A stretch of DNA of 64,000 nt from positions 1,368,331-1,432,330 of the forward strand of contig NZ_KB455575.1 of NCBI RefSeq assembly GCF_000341735.1, read 5' to 3'. The position numbers and the translations under genes were made by a program. The stretch comes from Methylotuvimicrobium buryatense 5G (lineage in GTDB: Bacteria > Pseudomonadota > Gammaproteobacteria > Methylococcales > Methylomonadaceae). The notes beneath the pieces were generated by a model. The model saw only the letters and a list, made by a program, of their open reading frames with translations, did not search any database and was not told the DNA's origin. Each line of letters opens with the position of its first letter. Position 1 is the first letter of the stretch. Positions 38,559 through 47,067 of this stretch are shown here, one piece after another.

Positions 38559-39038
38559 ATGAAAACGACTCCATCATCTTGCAAAGCCGACTCCTTGCTC
38601 ACCAAAGAGCAAATGACCGATCGGATCATCACGGCAAAAGTACAAAAGCAACTCACCTGGACGGCCATTGCCGAACAAATCGGCGTCGATGAAGTTTGGC
38701 TGACCTCGGCTTGCCTTGGCATGAACAGCATGAAACCGGAACTGGCCGAAAAGCTATGCACCGTTCTGGAACTACCCAACGAAGTACAAGTCGCCTTGGC
38801 AATGTTCCCTTACAAACAATGGGCTTTCGACGTACCTCAAGATCCCCTCATTTACCGGCTTTATGAAGTCGTCGGCGTTTACGGCGAAACCTTGAAAGAA
38901 ATCATTCACGAAAAATTCGGCGACGGCATCATGAGCGCGATCGATTTCAGCATGACGGTCGGCAAAGAAGAAAACCCGGCGGGCGATCGCGTTATTATCA
39001 CGATGAACGGCAAGTTTTTGCCTTATAAGTCTTGGTAA
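38559..39038 (+). CDS. cynS: Cyanate hydratase (cyanase)
   Basis: Converts cyanate and bicarbonate to ammonia and CO2. The 159-residue protein has the N-terminal helix-turn-helix-like domain and the catalytic triad Arg100, Glu103 and Ser126, each offset by four from the E. coli enzyme. It starts one base after the kinase stop codon, so the two are cotranscribed. It adds a nitrogen source to the island. Confidence 0.95.
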   Translation: MKTTPSSCKADSLLTKEQMTDRIITAKVQKQLTWTAIAEQIGVDEVWLTSACLGMNSMKPELAEKLCTVLELPNEVQVALAMFPYKQWAFDVPQDPLIYRLYEVVGVYGETLKEIIHEKFGDGIMSAIDFSMTVGKEENPAGDRVIITMNGKFLPYKSW

Positions 39039-39094
39039 GCTAGGTAGATTTGCTTTATAACCCAACTCTATTCAAACCGTAATGTGGCAGCATG

Positions 39095-39254
39095 TATACC
39101 TTTCGCACTTCAAATTTCGGCAGTGCCTTAGGAGGCGCCGGGGTGCTCGGCAAAGGCTTTGCCAGCATGGAGCTGGCATAGAGCCTACATGGACGTATTC
39201 ACGGCGTCCTTTGACGGACACCCCGGCGCCGAATTTTGATCTCCGATGAGTATA
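39095..39254. repeat. Family-1 TA-MITE, copy D
   Basis: 160 bp between the convergent cynS and phzF-like genes. It has the GCCAGCATGGAGCTGGC central hairpin type and ends TATACC / GAGTATA. Confidence 0.85.
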
Positions 39255-39349
39255 ACCCGTATGCAGCATAGTGGAATACGGGAATGACATGGCTTCGAAC
39301 GTCCCGGATTGGGCTACGCTTCCCGGGCTACACGGCTAAAGGTAAACCT

Positions 39350-40267
39350 TCATTTCGGCAAATCGATTAGCCCCTCGGCAAACATCACGGCCTCGCCGCC
39401 GACGCGAAGAGGCAGTAACTCCTCGCCTTTGTTATCCATTTCGATGCGAATAACACTGCGTCGCGAACGTTCGTCGCCACGTTCCACAGCGAAACTGTGC
39501 GTGCCCTTACGCGTATGCTCGAACGAACACAAATACGAACAAAAAGCCGGCACCGCATTGCCGACCGGCGGATCTTCGGTTAAAGCAAGGCGTGGCCCAA
39601 GAAGCCGCAAATTGAAATCGGCATCGGGGAACGGCGTTTTCGGCGCAAATAGCAAAATCTCTTGCGCGGCGGTTTGCGGCGCGGCGGATTGGCTCCAGGC
39701 GGGGTAATTGAAAAGCGCTTTTCTTACCGACTCGTATTTCCAAACCGGCACGATCAAATAGGGATACCCACAGGAAACCAGTCTTGGCGAATACTTTTTG
39801 TGATCGAGTTCCGATTGCTCCAACCCTAGAAAAGCGGCTAATTCTTCATCGCCCGGTGCAAACCGGTCGACAATGGCGCTGACTTTTCGGGTAAATTGCA
39901 CAAAACCAGGCTTACCGCCGACACTCGTAATGTTCGCCTCGACAGGCCCCGCATTTTGTTCGAACACGACCCGGGTAATCGGCTCGTTTAATTCGATATC
40001 GCCGCAACTGGCCAAGACAAAAGCCGCGGCAATGACCGGATGACCGCCTAAATGAATCTCCGCCAGCGGCGAAAATATGCGCATTCTTCGTACATTGCCG
40101 CCGTTGATCTTATGAAAAATGAAGACGGTTTCGGACAAATTCAGTTCCTTGGCTATCAAGGCCATTTTTTCGGCATTGAGTCCGTCCGCTTTCGGAAAAA
40201 CGGCAATCTGCGCGCCATTGAAAACCCGATTCGTGAAAACGTCGGCAATATAATAATGATATTTCAT
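39350..40267 (-). CDS. PhzF-family isomerase-like protein
   Basis: 305 residues. The N-terminus (YYIADVFTNRVFNGAQIAVFP) and the ELNLSETVF and LGGHPVIAAAFVL segments match the PhzF/diaminopimelate-epimerase-like fold, including the conserved Glu in SET. It starts 8 bp after nirD and is therefore probably in the nirBD operon. No phenazine genes are present, and the substrate is unknown. Confidence 0.85.
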   Translation of the reverse strand: MKYHYYIADVFTNRVFNGAQIAVFPKADGLNAEKMALIAKELNLSETVFIFHKINGGNVRRMRIFSPLAEIHLGGHPVIAAAFVLASCGDIELNEPITRVVFEQNAGPVEANITSVGGKPGFVQFTRKVSAIVDRFAPGDEELAAFLGLEQSELDHKKYSPRLVSCGYPYLIVPVWKYESVRKALFNYPAWSQSAAPQTAAQEILLFAPKTPFPDADFNLRLLGPRLALTEDPPVGNAVPAFCSYLCSFEHTRKGTHSFAVERGDERSRRSVIRIEMDNKGEELLPLRVGGEAVMFAEGLIDLPK

Positions 40268-40275
40268 AAATCTCC

Positions 40276-40608
40276 CTAAACGTTAACGGCAACCCGCCGA
40301 TTTTCGATACGAACACCATAGGTTTCGATTTTCACAGTCTCGTCCTCGAAGCAAACGCCCGTCTCCAAATTGAAATGCTGTTTATAAAGCGGCGATGCTA
40401 CCATCGGCTGACCGCCGATATCGCCGATCATGCCGCGCGATAATACATTGACTTTGCCGAAAGGGTCGAAATTATCGACCGCGTAAACCGCCTGTTCCTT
40501 CGGCATATAAAACAAAGCAATTTGCCTGCCATCCGCCCAGACGCAAACACCGGAATCCGGCTGCAGATCGTCGACCGAGCAGACATCGATCCATTCGCTC
40601 ATGCTCAT
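40276..40608 (-). CDS. nirD: Nitrite reductase (NADH) small subunit
   Basis: 110 residues with the Rieske-like fold but without the cluster-binding Cys/His pairs, as expected for NirD (VCSVDDLQPDSGVCVWADGRQIALF, SPLYKQHFNLETGVC). It overlaps the nirB stop by 4 bp. It works with NirB in the cytoplasmic six-electron reduction of nitrite to ammonium. Confidence 0.93.
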   Translation of the reverse strand: MSMSEWIDVCSVDDLQPDSGVCVWADGRQIALFYMPKEQAVYAVDNFDPFGKVNVLSRGMIGDIGGQPMVASPLYKQHFNLETGVCFEDETVKIETYGVRIENRRVAVNV

Positions 40609-43160
40609 GCCTCCTCCAATATATTGAAATGCTTCCTGGCCTTCAATGCCTCCCGCTCTTGTTCATCGGCAGGGCGAACTTGGCCGCGCTCCTCGACGAA
40701 CACGATGTTGTCGTCGAGTCGGTCGCTATTGACGAAATGCCGGAAACGTTTCAATTTGCTCTCGTCCTCGATCGTGGTTTTCCATTCGCATTGATAGGTG
40801 TCGATGACATGGCGCATTTGTTTTTCCAGTGCCTCGCCTATGCTGAGACTATCCTCGATCACGACCGAACGCAAATAATCCAAGCCGCCTTCCATGTTTT
40901 CCATCCACACCGACGTCCGCTGCATCCGGTCGGCCGTGCGCACATAAAAAATCAGCACGCGGTCGATATATTTGATCAGTGTTTCCTTGTCGAGTTGGGT
41001 CGCAAACAAATCGCCGTGCCGAGGCTTCATACCGCCGTTGCCGCAGACATAGAGATTCCAACCGCCCTCGGTCGCGATCACGCCGATATCTTTGCTCTGC
41101 GCCTCGGCGCATTCGCGTGTGCAGCCGGACACGGCAAATTTGATCTTATGCGGCGCCCGAAGTCCTTTATAACGGTTTTCCAACTCGATCGCGAGACCGA
41201 CACTGTCGTCGACGCCGAAACGGCACCAAGTGCTGCCGACACAAGATTTGACGGTTCTGAGCGATTTGCCGTAAGCATGTCCGCTTTCGAAGCCTGCGTC
41301 GATCAATTCCCGCCAGATCGACGGCAATTGCTCGACCCGGGCGCCGAATAGATCGACCCGCTGACCGCCGGTAATTTTCGTATACAACCCGTATTTTTTC
41401 GCGACCTGCCCCAACACGATCAATTTCTCGGGCTGGATTTCGCCGCCGGTCACGCGCGGCACGACCGAATAGGTGCCGTCTTTTTGCATGTTCGCGAGAA
41501 AAATATCGTTGGTATCCTGCAAACCGATATGCTCTTTCTTGAGAATATAGTCATTCCAATAAGAAGCCAGAATCGAGCCGACCGCTTGTTTGCAAACTTC
41601 GCAGCCGCGGCCGCGCCCATGTTTTTCGATCAATTCGTCGAAGGTCTTGATTTCCTCGACCATGATCAAATGATACAACTCCTGCCGGGTATGCGGAAAA
41701 TGTTCACAAATGTCGGTGCTGACTTCGATGCCGAGTTTGGCCAATTCGCATTCCATCACCGATTTCATCAACGGCACGCAACCGCCGCAACCGGTCCCCG
41801 CCTTGGTTTCCGACTTGAGCGCGGACACCGTATTGCAACCGGCTTCGATCGCCGAACAAAGCGTTGCTTTGTCGACGTCATGACAGGAACAAATTTGCGC
41901 CGACATCGGCAGTGCATCGGGCCCGAGGCCGACCGACTCGTCGGAACGGTGCGGCAAAATCAACGAATCGGGATTTTCCGGCAGTTCGATGCCGTTCAAG
42001 CAATATTGCAGCAAAGTTCCGTAACCCGAAGCATCGCCGACGAGCACTGCGCCCAACAGCCTTTTTTTATCGGTACTGACCACGAGTCGCTTGTAGACTT
42101 CGCTATCGCCGTTTTGATAAGTGTAGACCAATGCGCCCGGCGTCTGCGCATGCGCGTCGCCGATGCTCGCGACATCGACGCCCATCAGCTTTAGCTTGGT
42201 GCTCATGTCGGCGCCGGTAAAATAATTGTCGCCGCCTTCGAGCACCGAGACGACGGTGCGCGCCATCGCGTATCCCGGCGCGACCAGGCCGAAGATCCGG
42301 TTATTCCACAAGGCGCATTCGCCGATCGCGAAAATATCCGGATCGGAGGTCCGACATTGATTGTCGATCACGATGCCGCCGCGCGGGCCGACCTCCAATT
42401 CGCAGTCCCGGGCGATATCGTCGCGCGGACGGATACCGGCCGAAAACAAAATCAAGTCGGTTTCGAGTGCATCCCCGCCGGCGAAATTCATTTTATGCAA
42501 ACAGCTCTCGCCGTCGTCGATCAAGGTCGTGTTCTTATTTAAATGCACAGTCACGCCGAGCGCTTCGATCTTGCGCTTCAACAACGCGCCGCCGCCGTCG
42601 TCCAATTGCACCGCCATCAGGCGCGGCGCGAATTCGACGACATGCGTGGTCAAGCCTAAGTCTTTCAAGGCTTTGGCGGCTTCCAGTCCGAGCAGGCCGC
42701 CGCCGACCACGACGCCGACCTTGGATTGTTCGGCCGCAGTTTCAATCGCTTCCAAATCCTCTATGGTTCGGTAAACCAGGCAACGATCGCGTTCGTGCCC
42801 CGGTACCGGAGGCACGAACGGGTATGACCCGGTCGCCAACACGATTTTGTCGTAAGCGATCCGGACGCCATTTTCCGACAGCACTGTTTTAGCGCTACGG
42901 TCTATCGATTTTGCTCTGTCGCCTAAGTGCACGGTGATGCCGTGTTGTTCGAAAAACCCTTCCTCGACCATCGATAGATCCTGTGCGGTCTTGCCGGAAA
43001 AAAACGCCGACAGATGAACCCGGTCGTAAGCCGGCCTGGGCTCCTCGCAAAACACGACGATCTCAAAATGTTCCTTCGCGCCACTACTCACCAGTCCGGC
43101 CAAAAAGTTTTGGCCGACCATACCGTTACCAATCACGACTAATGTTTGTTTCTTGCTCAT
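40605..43160 (-). CDS. nirB: Assimilatory nitrite reductase (NADH) large subunit
   Basis: 851 residues from the ATG at 43160 (MSKKQTLVVIGNGMVGQNFL); a frame reaching 43355 is the leader, not protein. Order: FAD domain (1-60), NADH domain (VGVVVGGGLLGLEAA), a BFD-like [2Fe-2S] region (CSCHDVDKATLC..CGGC), and the C-terminal sirohaem/[4Fe-4S] part (SGCTRECAEA..YVCGNGG). It is the first gene of nirB-nirD-phzF with a long structured sigma54-type leader. Confidence 0.95.
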   Translation of the reverse strand: MSKKQTLVVIGNGMVGQNFLAGLVSSGAKEHFEIVVFCEEPRPAYDRVHLSAFFSGKTAQDLSMVEEGFFEQHGITVHLGDRAKSIDRSAKTVLSENGVRIAYDKIVLATGSYPFVPPVPGHERDRCLVYRTIEDLEAIETAAEQSKVGVVVGGGLLGLEAAKALKDLGLTTHVVEFAPRLMAVQLDDGGGALLKRKIEALGVTVHLNKNTTLIDDGESCLHKMNFAGGDALETDLILFSAGIRPRDDIARDCELEVGPRGGIVIDNQCRTSDPDIFAIGECALWNNRIFGLVAPGYAMARTVVSVLEGGDNYFTGADMSTKLKLMGVDVASIGDAHAQTPGALVYTYQNGDSEVYKRLVVSTDKKRLLGAVLVGDASGYGTLLQYCLNGIELPENPDSLILPHRSDESVGLGPDALPMSAQICSCHDVDKATLCSAIEAGCNTVSALKSETKAGTGCGGCVPLMKSVMECELAKLGIEVSTDICEHFPHTRQELYHLIMVEEIKTFDELIEKHGRGRGCEVCKQAVGSILASYWNDYILKKEHIGLQDTNDIFLANMQKDGTYSVVPRVTGGEIQPEKLIVLGQVAKKYGLYTKITGGQRVDLFGARVEQLPSIWRELIDAGFESGHAYGKSLRTVKSCVGSTWCRFGVDDSVGLAIELENRYKGLRAPHKIKFAVSGCTRECAEAQSKDIGVIATEGGWNLYVCGNGGMKPRHGDLFATQLDKETLIKYIDRVLIFYVRTADRMQRTSVWMENMEGGLDYLRSVVIEDSLSIGEALEKQMRHVIDTYQCEWKTTIEDESKLKRFRHFVNSDRLDDNIVFVEERGQVRPADEQEREALKARKHFNILEEA

Positions 43161-43195
43161 CGGCAACCTCGGTTTTCTGTATCTAAATTTTAGGC

Positions 43196-43243
43196 AAAAA
43201 AAAGGCGTCCAGTCGATGTGACGAATCACTCGAACAGGACGCC
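43196..43243 (-). terminator. Attenuator-like terminator in the nirB leader
   Basis: On the minus strand GGCGTCC pairs with GGACGCC around an inner stem (TCGAGTGA / TCACATCGA, loop TTCG) and is followed by eight T. It lies 36 bp before the nirB ATG, inside the predicted leader, so it must be overcome for expression. A smaller hairpin (ACTCCTAACGGAGT) lies at 43264-43277. This two-hairpin layout is that used by NasT/NasR ANTAR antiterminators, and nasT is encoded 2 kb away. Confidence 0.75.
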
Positions 43244-43291
43244 AATGCCCCAACAAAATCGGTACTCCGTTAGGAGTCTTGCTAATGATAA

Positions 43292-43307
43292 AGCAATATG
43301 AATGCCA
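43292..43307 (-). promoter_or_regulatory. Sigma54 promoter of nirB
   Basis: Minus-strand TGGCATTCATATTGCT has GG and GC 10 bases apart and an ideal -12 box TTGCT. Transcription should begin near 43281, giving a leader of about 120 nt. Confidence 0.8.
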
Positions 43308-43406
43308 TGTTTTCAAGCAACTTTCGCGAAGCCTTGATTTAACTGGTTTTAACAAACCATTAATTAGTCAATTCGAATTCGATAATCATTAAGTTACCGC
43401 TTTCAT

Positions 43407-43423
43407 CGCACACATTCGGTGAA
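43407..43423. promoter_or_regulatory. NtrC-like enhancer site 1
   Basis: CGCACA-CATTC-GGTGAA matches TGCACC-N5-GGTGCA at 9 of 12 bases. It lies about 134 bp from the nirB start and 118 bp from the predicted narK start. Confidence 0.55.
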
Positions 43424-43437
43424 TAGCGTTAACTTTC

Positions 43438-43454
43438 CGCACCAATATAAAGCA
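43438..43454. promoter_or_regulatory. NtrC-like enhancer site 2
   Basis: CGCACC-AATAT-AAAGCA: a good left half and a weak right half. It is spaced 31 bp, about three DNA turns, from site 1, as in paired NtrC enhancers. Confidence 0.4.
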
Positions 43455-43505
43455 AGATATTTATCCGCAACCGGATGAACAAGCGTGCGATACCAAAACA
43501 TAAAT

Positions 43506-43521
43506 CGGCATATTAATTGCT
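43506..43521 (+). promoter_or_regulatory. Sigma54 promoter of narK
   Basis: CGGCATATTAATTGCT has GG at 43507-43508 and GC at 43519-43520 exactly 10 bases apart and TTGCT at -12. Transcription should begin near 43533, leaving a ~330-nt leader before narK. Confidence 0.65.
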
Positions 43522-43567
43522 ATATTTATTAAATTGAGCACTATTCACCTCTCGGTCACCGTAACTC

Positions 43568-43853
43568 TCATGAAGGCCCGGCCATCGCCCCGGCAAATGA
43601 AAGCTCTCTGTGTGGGGAGGGCGCGGTCACTCGCCCGACAGGACGCCGTGAATACGTCCGTGTAGGCTCGACGGCGGCGACTGATTGCCATGGATGGCAT
43701 GAATGCAGATTTTGCAGGAGCAAAAATCTGCCCTGCCGCCGACGCCTGTCGATCGAGCAACCGCACCCTCTCCGGAACCGGTATTTTCTCTGCCGAGCTT
43801 CTTATATCGAAAGATTAGATAATGAGTCCAAATCTACGAACTTTCACAGTAAA
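43568..43853 (-). repeat. Family-3 repeat, copy 2, inside the narK leader
   Basis: Reverse-orientation match to 403-641, with an additional middle segment (ATGAATGCAGATTTTGC, GCAAAAATCTGCCC) shared with family 4. The arms GAGGGCGCGG and CCGCACCCTC form a long hairpin. It fills almost the whole stretch between the narK promoter and its ATG, ending 9 bp before the start codon. Confidence 0.78.
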
Positions 43854-43861
43854 ACCAGCTA

Positions 43862-45340
43862 ATGTCCATACTACAACTCAAGTTACTCGGCTTTTCCGGC
43901 AAAATCAAAATACTGCATTTGACCTGGACGGCTTTTTTCATCAGCTTTGTCGTCTGGTTCAATCACGCCCCTCTGATGCTGATGATCATGGATTCTGTGA
44001 ATCTCACCGAATCCGAAGTCAACATTCTGCTGTTATTAAATTTTGCGTTGCCCATTCCTGCTCGCATCATCATCGGCATGGTCGTAGACCGCTTCGGCGC
44101 AAGAATCAGTTACAGCACTCTACTGGCACTGAGTAGCCTACCTTGCTTCGCCTTTGCGATGGCTGAATCGTTTCAACAATTAGCTTGGGCGCGCTTCTGT
44201 TTGGGGTTTATCGGCGCGGGCTTCGTGATCGGCATTCGCATCATCGGCGATTGGTTTCCGGCTCGGCAAGTCGGCGTTGCCGAAGGCATCTACGGGGGCT
44301 GGGGCAATTTCGGTTCAGCCGCCGCGACCATCCTGCTACCGGGACTGGCATTATATTTCGGCGCCGAAAACGGCTGGCGTTATGCGATTGCGGTAACCGG
44401 TATTTTGTCGCTAGCATATGCGCTCATCTATTACCGGAATGTCGAGGATACGCCGCCCGACGTGCCCTATTTGAAACCTAGACGTTCGGGCGCAATGGAG
44501 GTTACTTCGATAAAAGATCTATTCCTTTACATCTGCACGACCGTACCGCTTTATACCGCAATGTCTTTGCTCACTTGGCAGCTATCGACACCGGAAGCCG
44601 ATTTACTTAGCACACCCTGGGTCATTGCGATTAACATCATTATTTGGGCCCTTTTCTTTTTTCAAGCTTGTCAAATCGTCGACATCAATGCGGAACGGCT
44701 CAGTCGTCCAATCGACAGCATTCACCATTATCCATTCAAACAGATCACTATCCTTAGCGTCGCCTATTTGATGACGTTCGGCTCCAAATTAGCCGTGGTA
44801 TCGATGCTGCCGATGTTTTTCTTTACGATTTACCGCGAAACCCAAGCAGTCTCTATGATCGATGCAGGCCTGATGGCATCGAGCTTCATTGTCATGAATC
44901 TTATCGCCCGCCCGGTCGGCGGCTGGCTTAGCGACAGAATCGGCCGCAAGCTCTCGCTGACGATGTTTCTAGCCGGCACTTCGCTCGGTTATTACTTGAT
45001 GTCCTTTATTGCCGGCGATTGGCCCATTTTGATGACTATTTCAATGACGGTGTTGTGTTCGATATTTCTTCAGGCCGCCGAAGGTGCGGTATTTGCCATC
45101 GCACCTTTGATCAAAAGACCCATGACCGGCCAGATCGCCGGCATCGTCGGCGCTTACGGCAATGCCGGAGCCATCTTTTTTTTAGCGCTAATGGGCCATG
45201 TCGCACCATCTACGTTTTTCATCATTCTGGCAGTTTGCGCACTGGCATCGGCAATCTTGGCGCGCCGCCTCGAAGAGCCTAAAGAGTTCATTACCGAAAT
45301 CATGCCTGACGGCACTTTAGTGAAAATCGAACTGGATTGA
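43862..45340 (+). CDS. narK: Nitrate/nitrite MFS transporter
   Basis: 492 residues, about 12 transmembrane helices. The NarK signatures are present: an N-terminal arginine-containing helix (LPIPARIIIGMVVDRFGAR), the glycine-rich GIYGGWGNFGSAAATI and the second one IAGIVGAYGNAGAIFF. The start is fixed by the family (FSGKIKILHLTW follows closely), though no ribosome binding site is evident next to the repeat. It is followed by nasT after one base. Confidence 0.92.
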   Translation: MSILQLKLLGFSGKIKILHLTWTAFFISFVVWFNHAPLMLMIMDSVNLTESEVNILLLLNFALPIPARIIIGMVVDRFGARISYSTLLALSSLPCFAFAMAESFQQLAWARFCLGFIGAGFVIGIRIIGDWFPARQVGVAEGIYGGWGNFGSAAATILLPGLALYFGAENGWRYAIAVTGILSLAYALIYYRNVEDTPPDVPYLKPRRSGAMEVTSIKDLFLYICTTVPLYTAMSLLTWQLSTPEADLLSTPWVIAINIIIWALFFFQACQIVDINAERLSRPIDSIHHYPFKQITILSVAYLMTFGSKLAVVSMLPMFFFTIYRETQAVSMIDAGLMASSFIVMNLIARPVGGWLSDRIGRKLSLTMFLAGTSLGYYLMSFIAGDWPILMTISMTVLCSIFLQAAEGAVFAIAPLIKRPMTGQIAGIVGAYGNAGAIFFLALMGHVAPSTFFIILAVCALASAILARRLEEPKEFITEIMPDGTLVKIELD

Positions 45341-45341
45341 C

Positions 45342-45920
45342 ATGCAAGCGCTGAAAGTCTTAATCGCCGATGAAATTCAAGGCGAAAAACTACTCGAGAA
45401 AACCCTGAAAAAGCATGGTTTCGAAACCGCTTGTCTTCCGTTCGATACTATCGATTTAAATTCGTTGGTATTAAATTTATTGCCGGACATCGTGGTGTTG
45501 AATGTTTATACCCCGACACCGAAGATACTCGATGCCATATTGACGATCAATCAAAGCCATTCGGCGCCGGTGATCCTGTTTGCCGAGGATCAAGATAGCG
45601 ACACGATCGATAAAGTCATCAAGGCCGGCGTCAGCGCTTATATCGTCGACGGGCTCGATCCCAAACGCATCAAAACCATCATCGATATCGCGGTGGCTCG
45701 ATTCAAAGAGCAAAACGCCATCAAGGAAGAATTGAAAAAAACCAAATCGCAACTGGAAGAAAGAAAAGCGGTCGACCGAGCAAAAGGGATTCTAATGAAA
45801 TCGCAAGGCTTCGACGAAGCTCAGGCTTATCATGCGCTGCGAAAACTGGCGATGGACCGGAATATTTCGATCGGCGAAATGGCTAAAAACGTCATTTCTA
45901 TGGCGGATTTATTGAAGTAA
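45342..45920 (+). CDS. nasT: NasT-type ANTAR antiterminator
   Basis: 192 residues: a degenerate receiver domain (1-120), a coiled-coil linker and a C-terminal ANTAR RNA-binding domain (about 125-190; AVDRAKGILMKSQGFDEAQAYHALRKLAMDRN). The normal phospho-acceptor position is Asn54 (IVVLNVYTP) instead of Asp, so it is probably not controlled by phosphorylation. In other proteobacteria NasT is held by the nitrate/nitrite sensor NasS; no nasS is seen here. A likely target is the nirB leader hairpins. Confidence 0.87.
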   Translation: MQALKVLIADEIQGEKLLEKTLKKHGFETACLPFDTIDLNSLVLNLLPDIVVLNVYTPTPKILDAILTINQSHSAPVILFAEDQDSDTIDKVIKAGVSAYIVDGLDPKRIKTIIDIAVARFKEQNAIKEELKKTKSQLEERKAVDRAKGILMKSQGFDEAQAYHALRKLAMDRNISIGEMAKNVISMADLLK

Positions 45921-45992
45921 CGATCACGCTTTCTATCGTTTCGATTTACGGGTAGACTGTCCTTCTCTTATCAATCACGAACGAGAAAGCCG

Positions 45993-46508
45993 ATGAAAAA
46001 CTCTGTTGATGCTCGCCTCATTGCCGCTTTTTTCCTGATGATATTCGGAACGAGCGCCTTAGCGGAATCTCGAATTGCCGTTTTGGTTTTCGAACTAAAA
46101 GACCTCACATTGGCTCCCGGCATCCCCGAGGAACAGGAGCGCACCGCTTCGATCAAGCCTCAACTTGAAGCCGAATTAACCACATTAGGGAATGACATAG
46201 TCGAAACCGACTTCGCATCCCAACAACAGGCCGATGCCGGAACCGGATATCTATTCGATCACCATGATGTGGCCGCGAAACTGGGCAAGCAATTCGGCGC
46301 CGATTACATTCTAGTCGGTAGACTGCATAAACCGAGCTTCTTGTTTGCTTATATCATGGGACATTTGATACGAGTCGAAGACGGCAAACTGATTGCCGAT
46401 TACACTTTCGAAGCCAAAGGACCCAATCGATTCCAAACCAATAAGACCGTAAAAACCCTGGCTAAAGCGATCGACAAAGATTTAAAGCGCCTGTCTCAAT
46501 CCCACTAA
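45993..46508 (+). CDS. Secreted protein of unknown function (DUF2380/DUF3280-like)
   Basis: 171 residues with a signal peptide (MKNSVDARLIAAFFLMIFGT, cleavage after SALA at about 24). The mature part contains RIAVLVFELKDLT and FGADYILVGRLHKPSFLFAY, as in small periplasmic DUF2380-type proteins of methylotrophs. No catalytic residues are evident. It lies alone downstream of nasT. Confidence 0.72.
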   Translation: MKNSVDARLIAAFFLMIFGTSALAESRIAVLVFELKDLTLAPGIPEEQERTASIKPQLEAELTTLGNDIVETDFASQQQADAGTGYLFDHHDVAAKLGKQFGADYILVGRLHKPSFLFAYIMGHLIRVEDGKLIADYTFEAKGPNRFQTNKTVKTLAKAIDKDLKRLSQSH

Positions 46509-46877
46509 AAAACCAGGTTGAGTACACCCCGCGCACTAATGCTGGCGCGGGGCGGGTTATTAACCCGCCCCAAACGTTTTTCCTGATTAGCAAGATGCTT
46601 CAGCTTGCTGAAGCCAATTGTCCGAGCAGTGATCAGTCGTAGCCACTTCTGCGGGACGGGTTATTTAACCCGTCCCCAACGTTTCGGTTTGCCCTAAACA
46701 TTTCGGCTAACTTCGGCCAAAGTCAAAACGTTAGGACGGGGTTGCAAACCCCGTCCTGCTGGGAAAAACCAGGTTGAGTACGCCCCGCGCACTAATGCTG
46801 GCGCGGGGCGGGTTATTCAACCCGCCCCAAACGTTTTTTGTTTGCTTTGAGCATAGTCGAAACTTTCCGGACGGGGT
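46509..46877. repeat. Palindrome-rich repeat block
   Basis: Contains a direct repeat (about 70 bp, GGTTGAGTACACCCCGCGCA type) at 46516 and 46772. Between them is a 179-bp unit (46582-46760) that recurs almost unchanged at 62738-62917. Stems include GGGACGGGTTATTTAACCCG and GGACGGGGTTGCAAACCCCG. No gene is seen. Confidence 0.8.
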
Positions 46878-47037
46878 TATACCTTTCGCACTTCAAATTT
46901 CGGCAGTGCCGGAGGAGGCCTCGGGGTGCTCGGTAAAGGCTTTGCCAGCATGGAGCTGGCATAGAGCCTACATGGACGTATTCACGGCGTCCTTTGACGG
47001 GCACCCCGAGGCCGAATTTTCATCTACGATGAGTATA
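46878..47037. repeat. Family-1 TA-MITE, copy E (nested)
   Basis: 160 bp inserted inside a GGACGGGGT-TA-CAAACCCC palindrome of the neighbouring repeat block. The arms are CCTCGGGGTGC / GCACCCCGAGG, a changed but still fully paired version of the other copies. Confidence 0.85.
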
Positions 47038-47067
47038 CAAACCCCTTGCGGCAAAGGTAAAGAGCGA

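Noticed and set aside
39072..39290. Open frame with the peptide GAGVSVKGRREYVHVGS, also in other family-1 copies
   Set aside because: The peptide recurs only because the repeat DNA is conserved; changes between copies follow hairpin pairing, not codon positions.
40605..43355. nirB starting at 43355
   Set aside because: The added 65 residues are encoded by the leader with the sigma54 promoter and terminator hairpins; the family begins at MSKKQ (43160).
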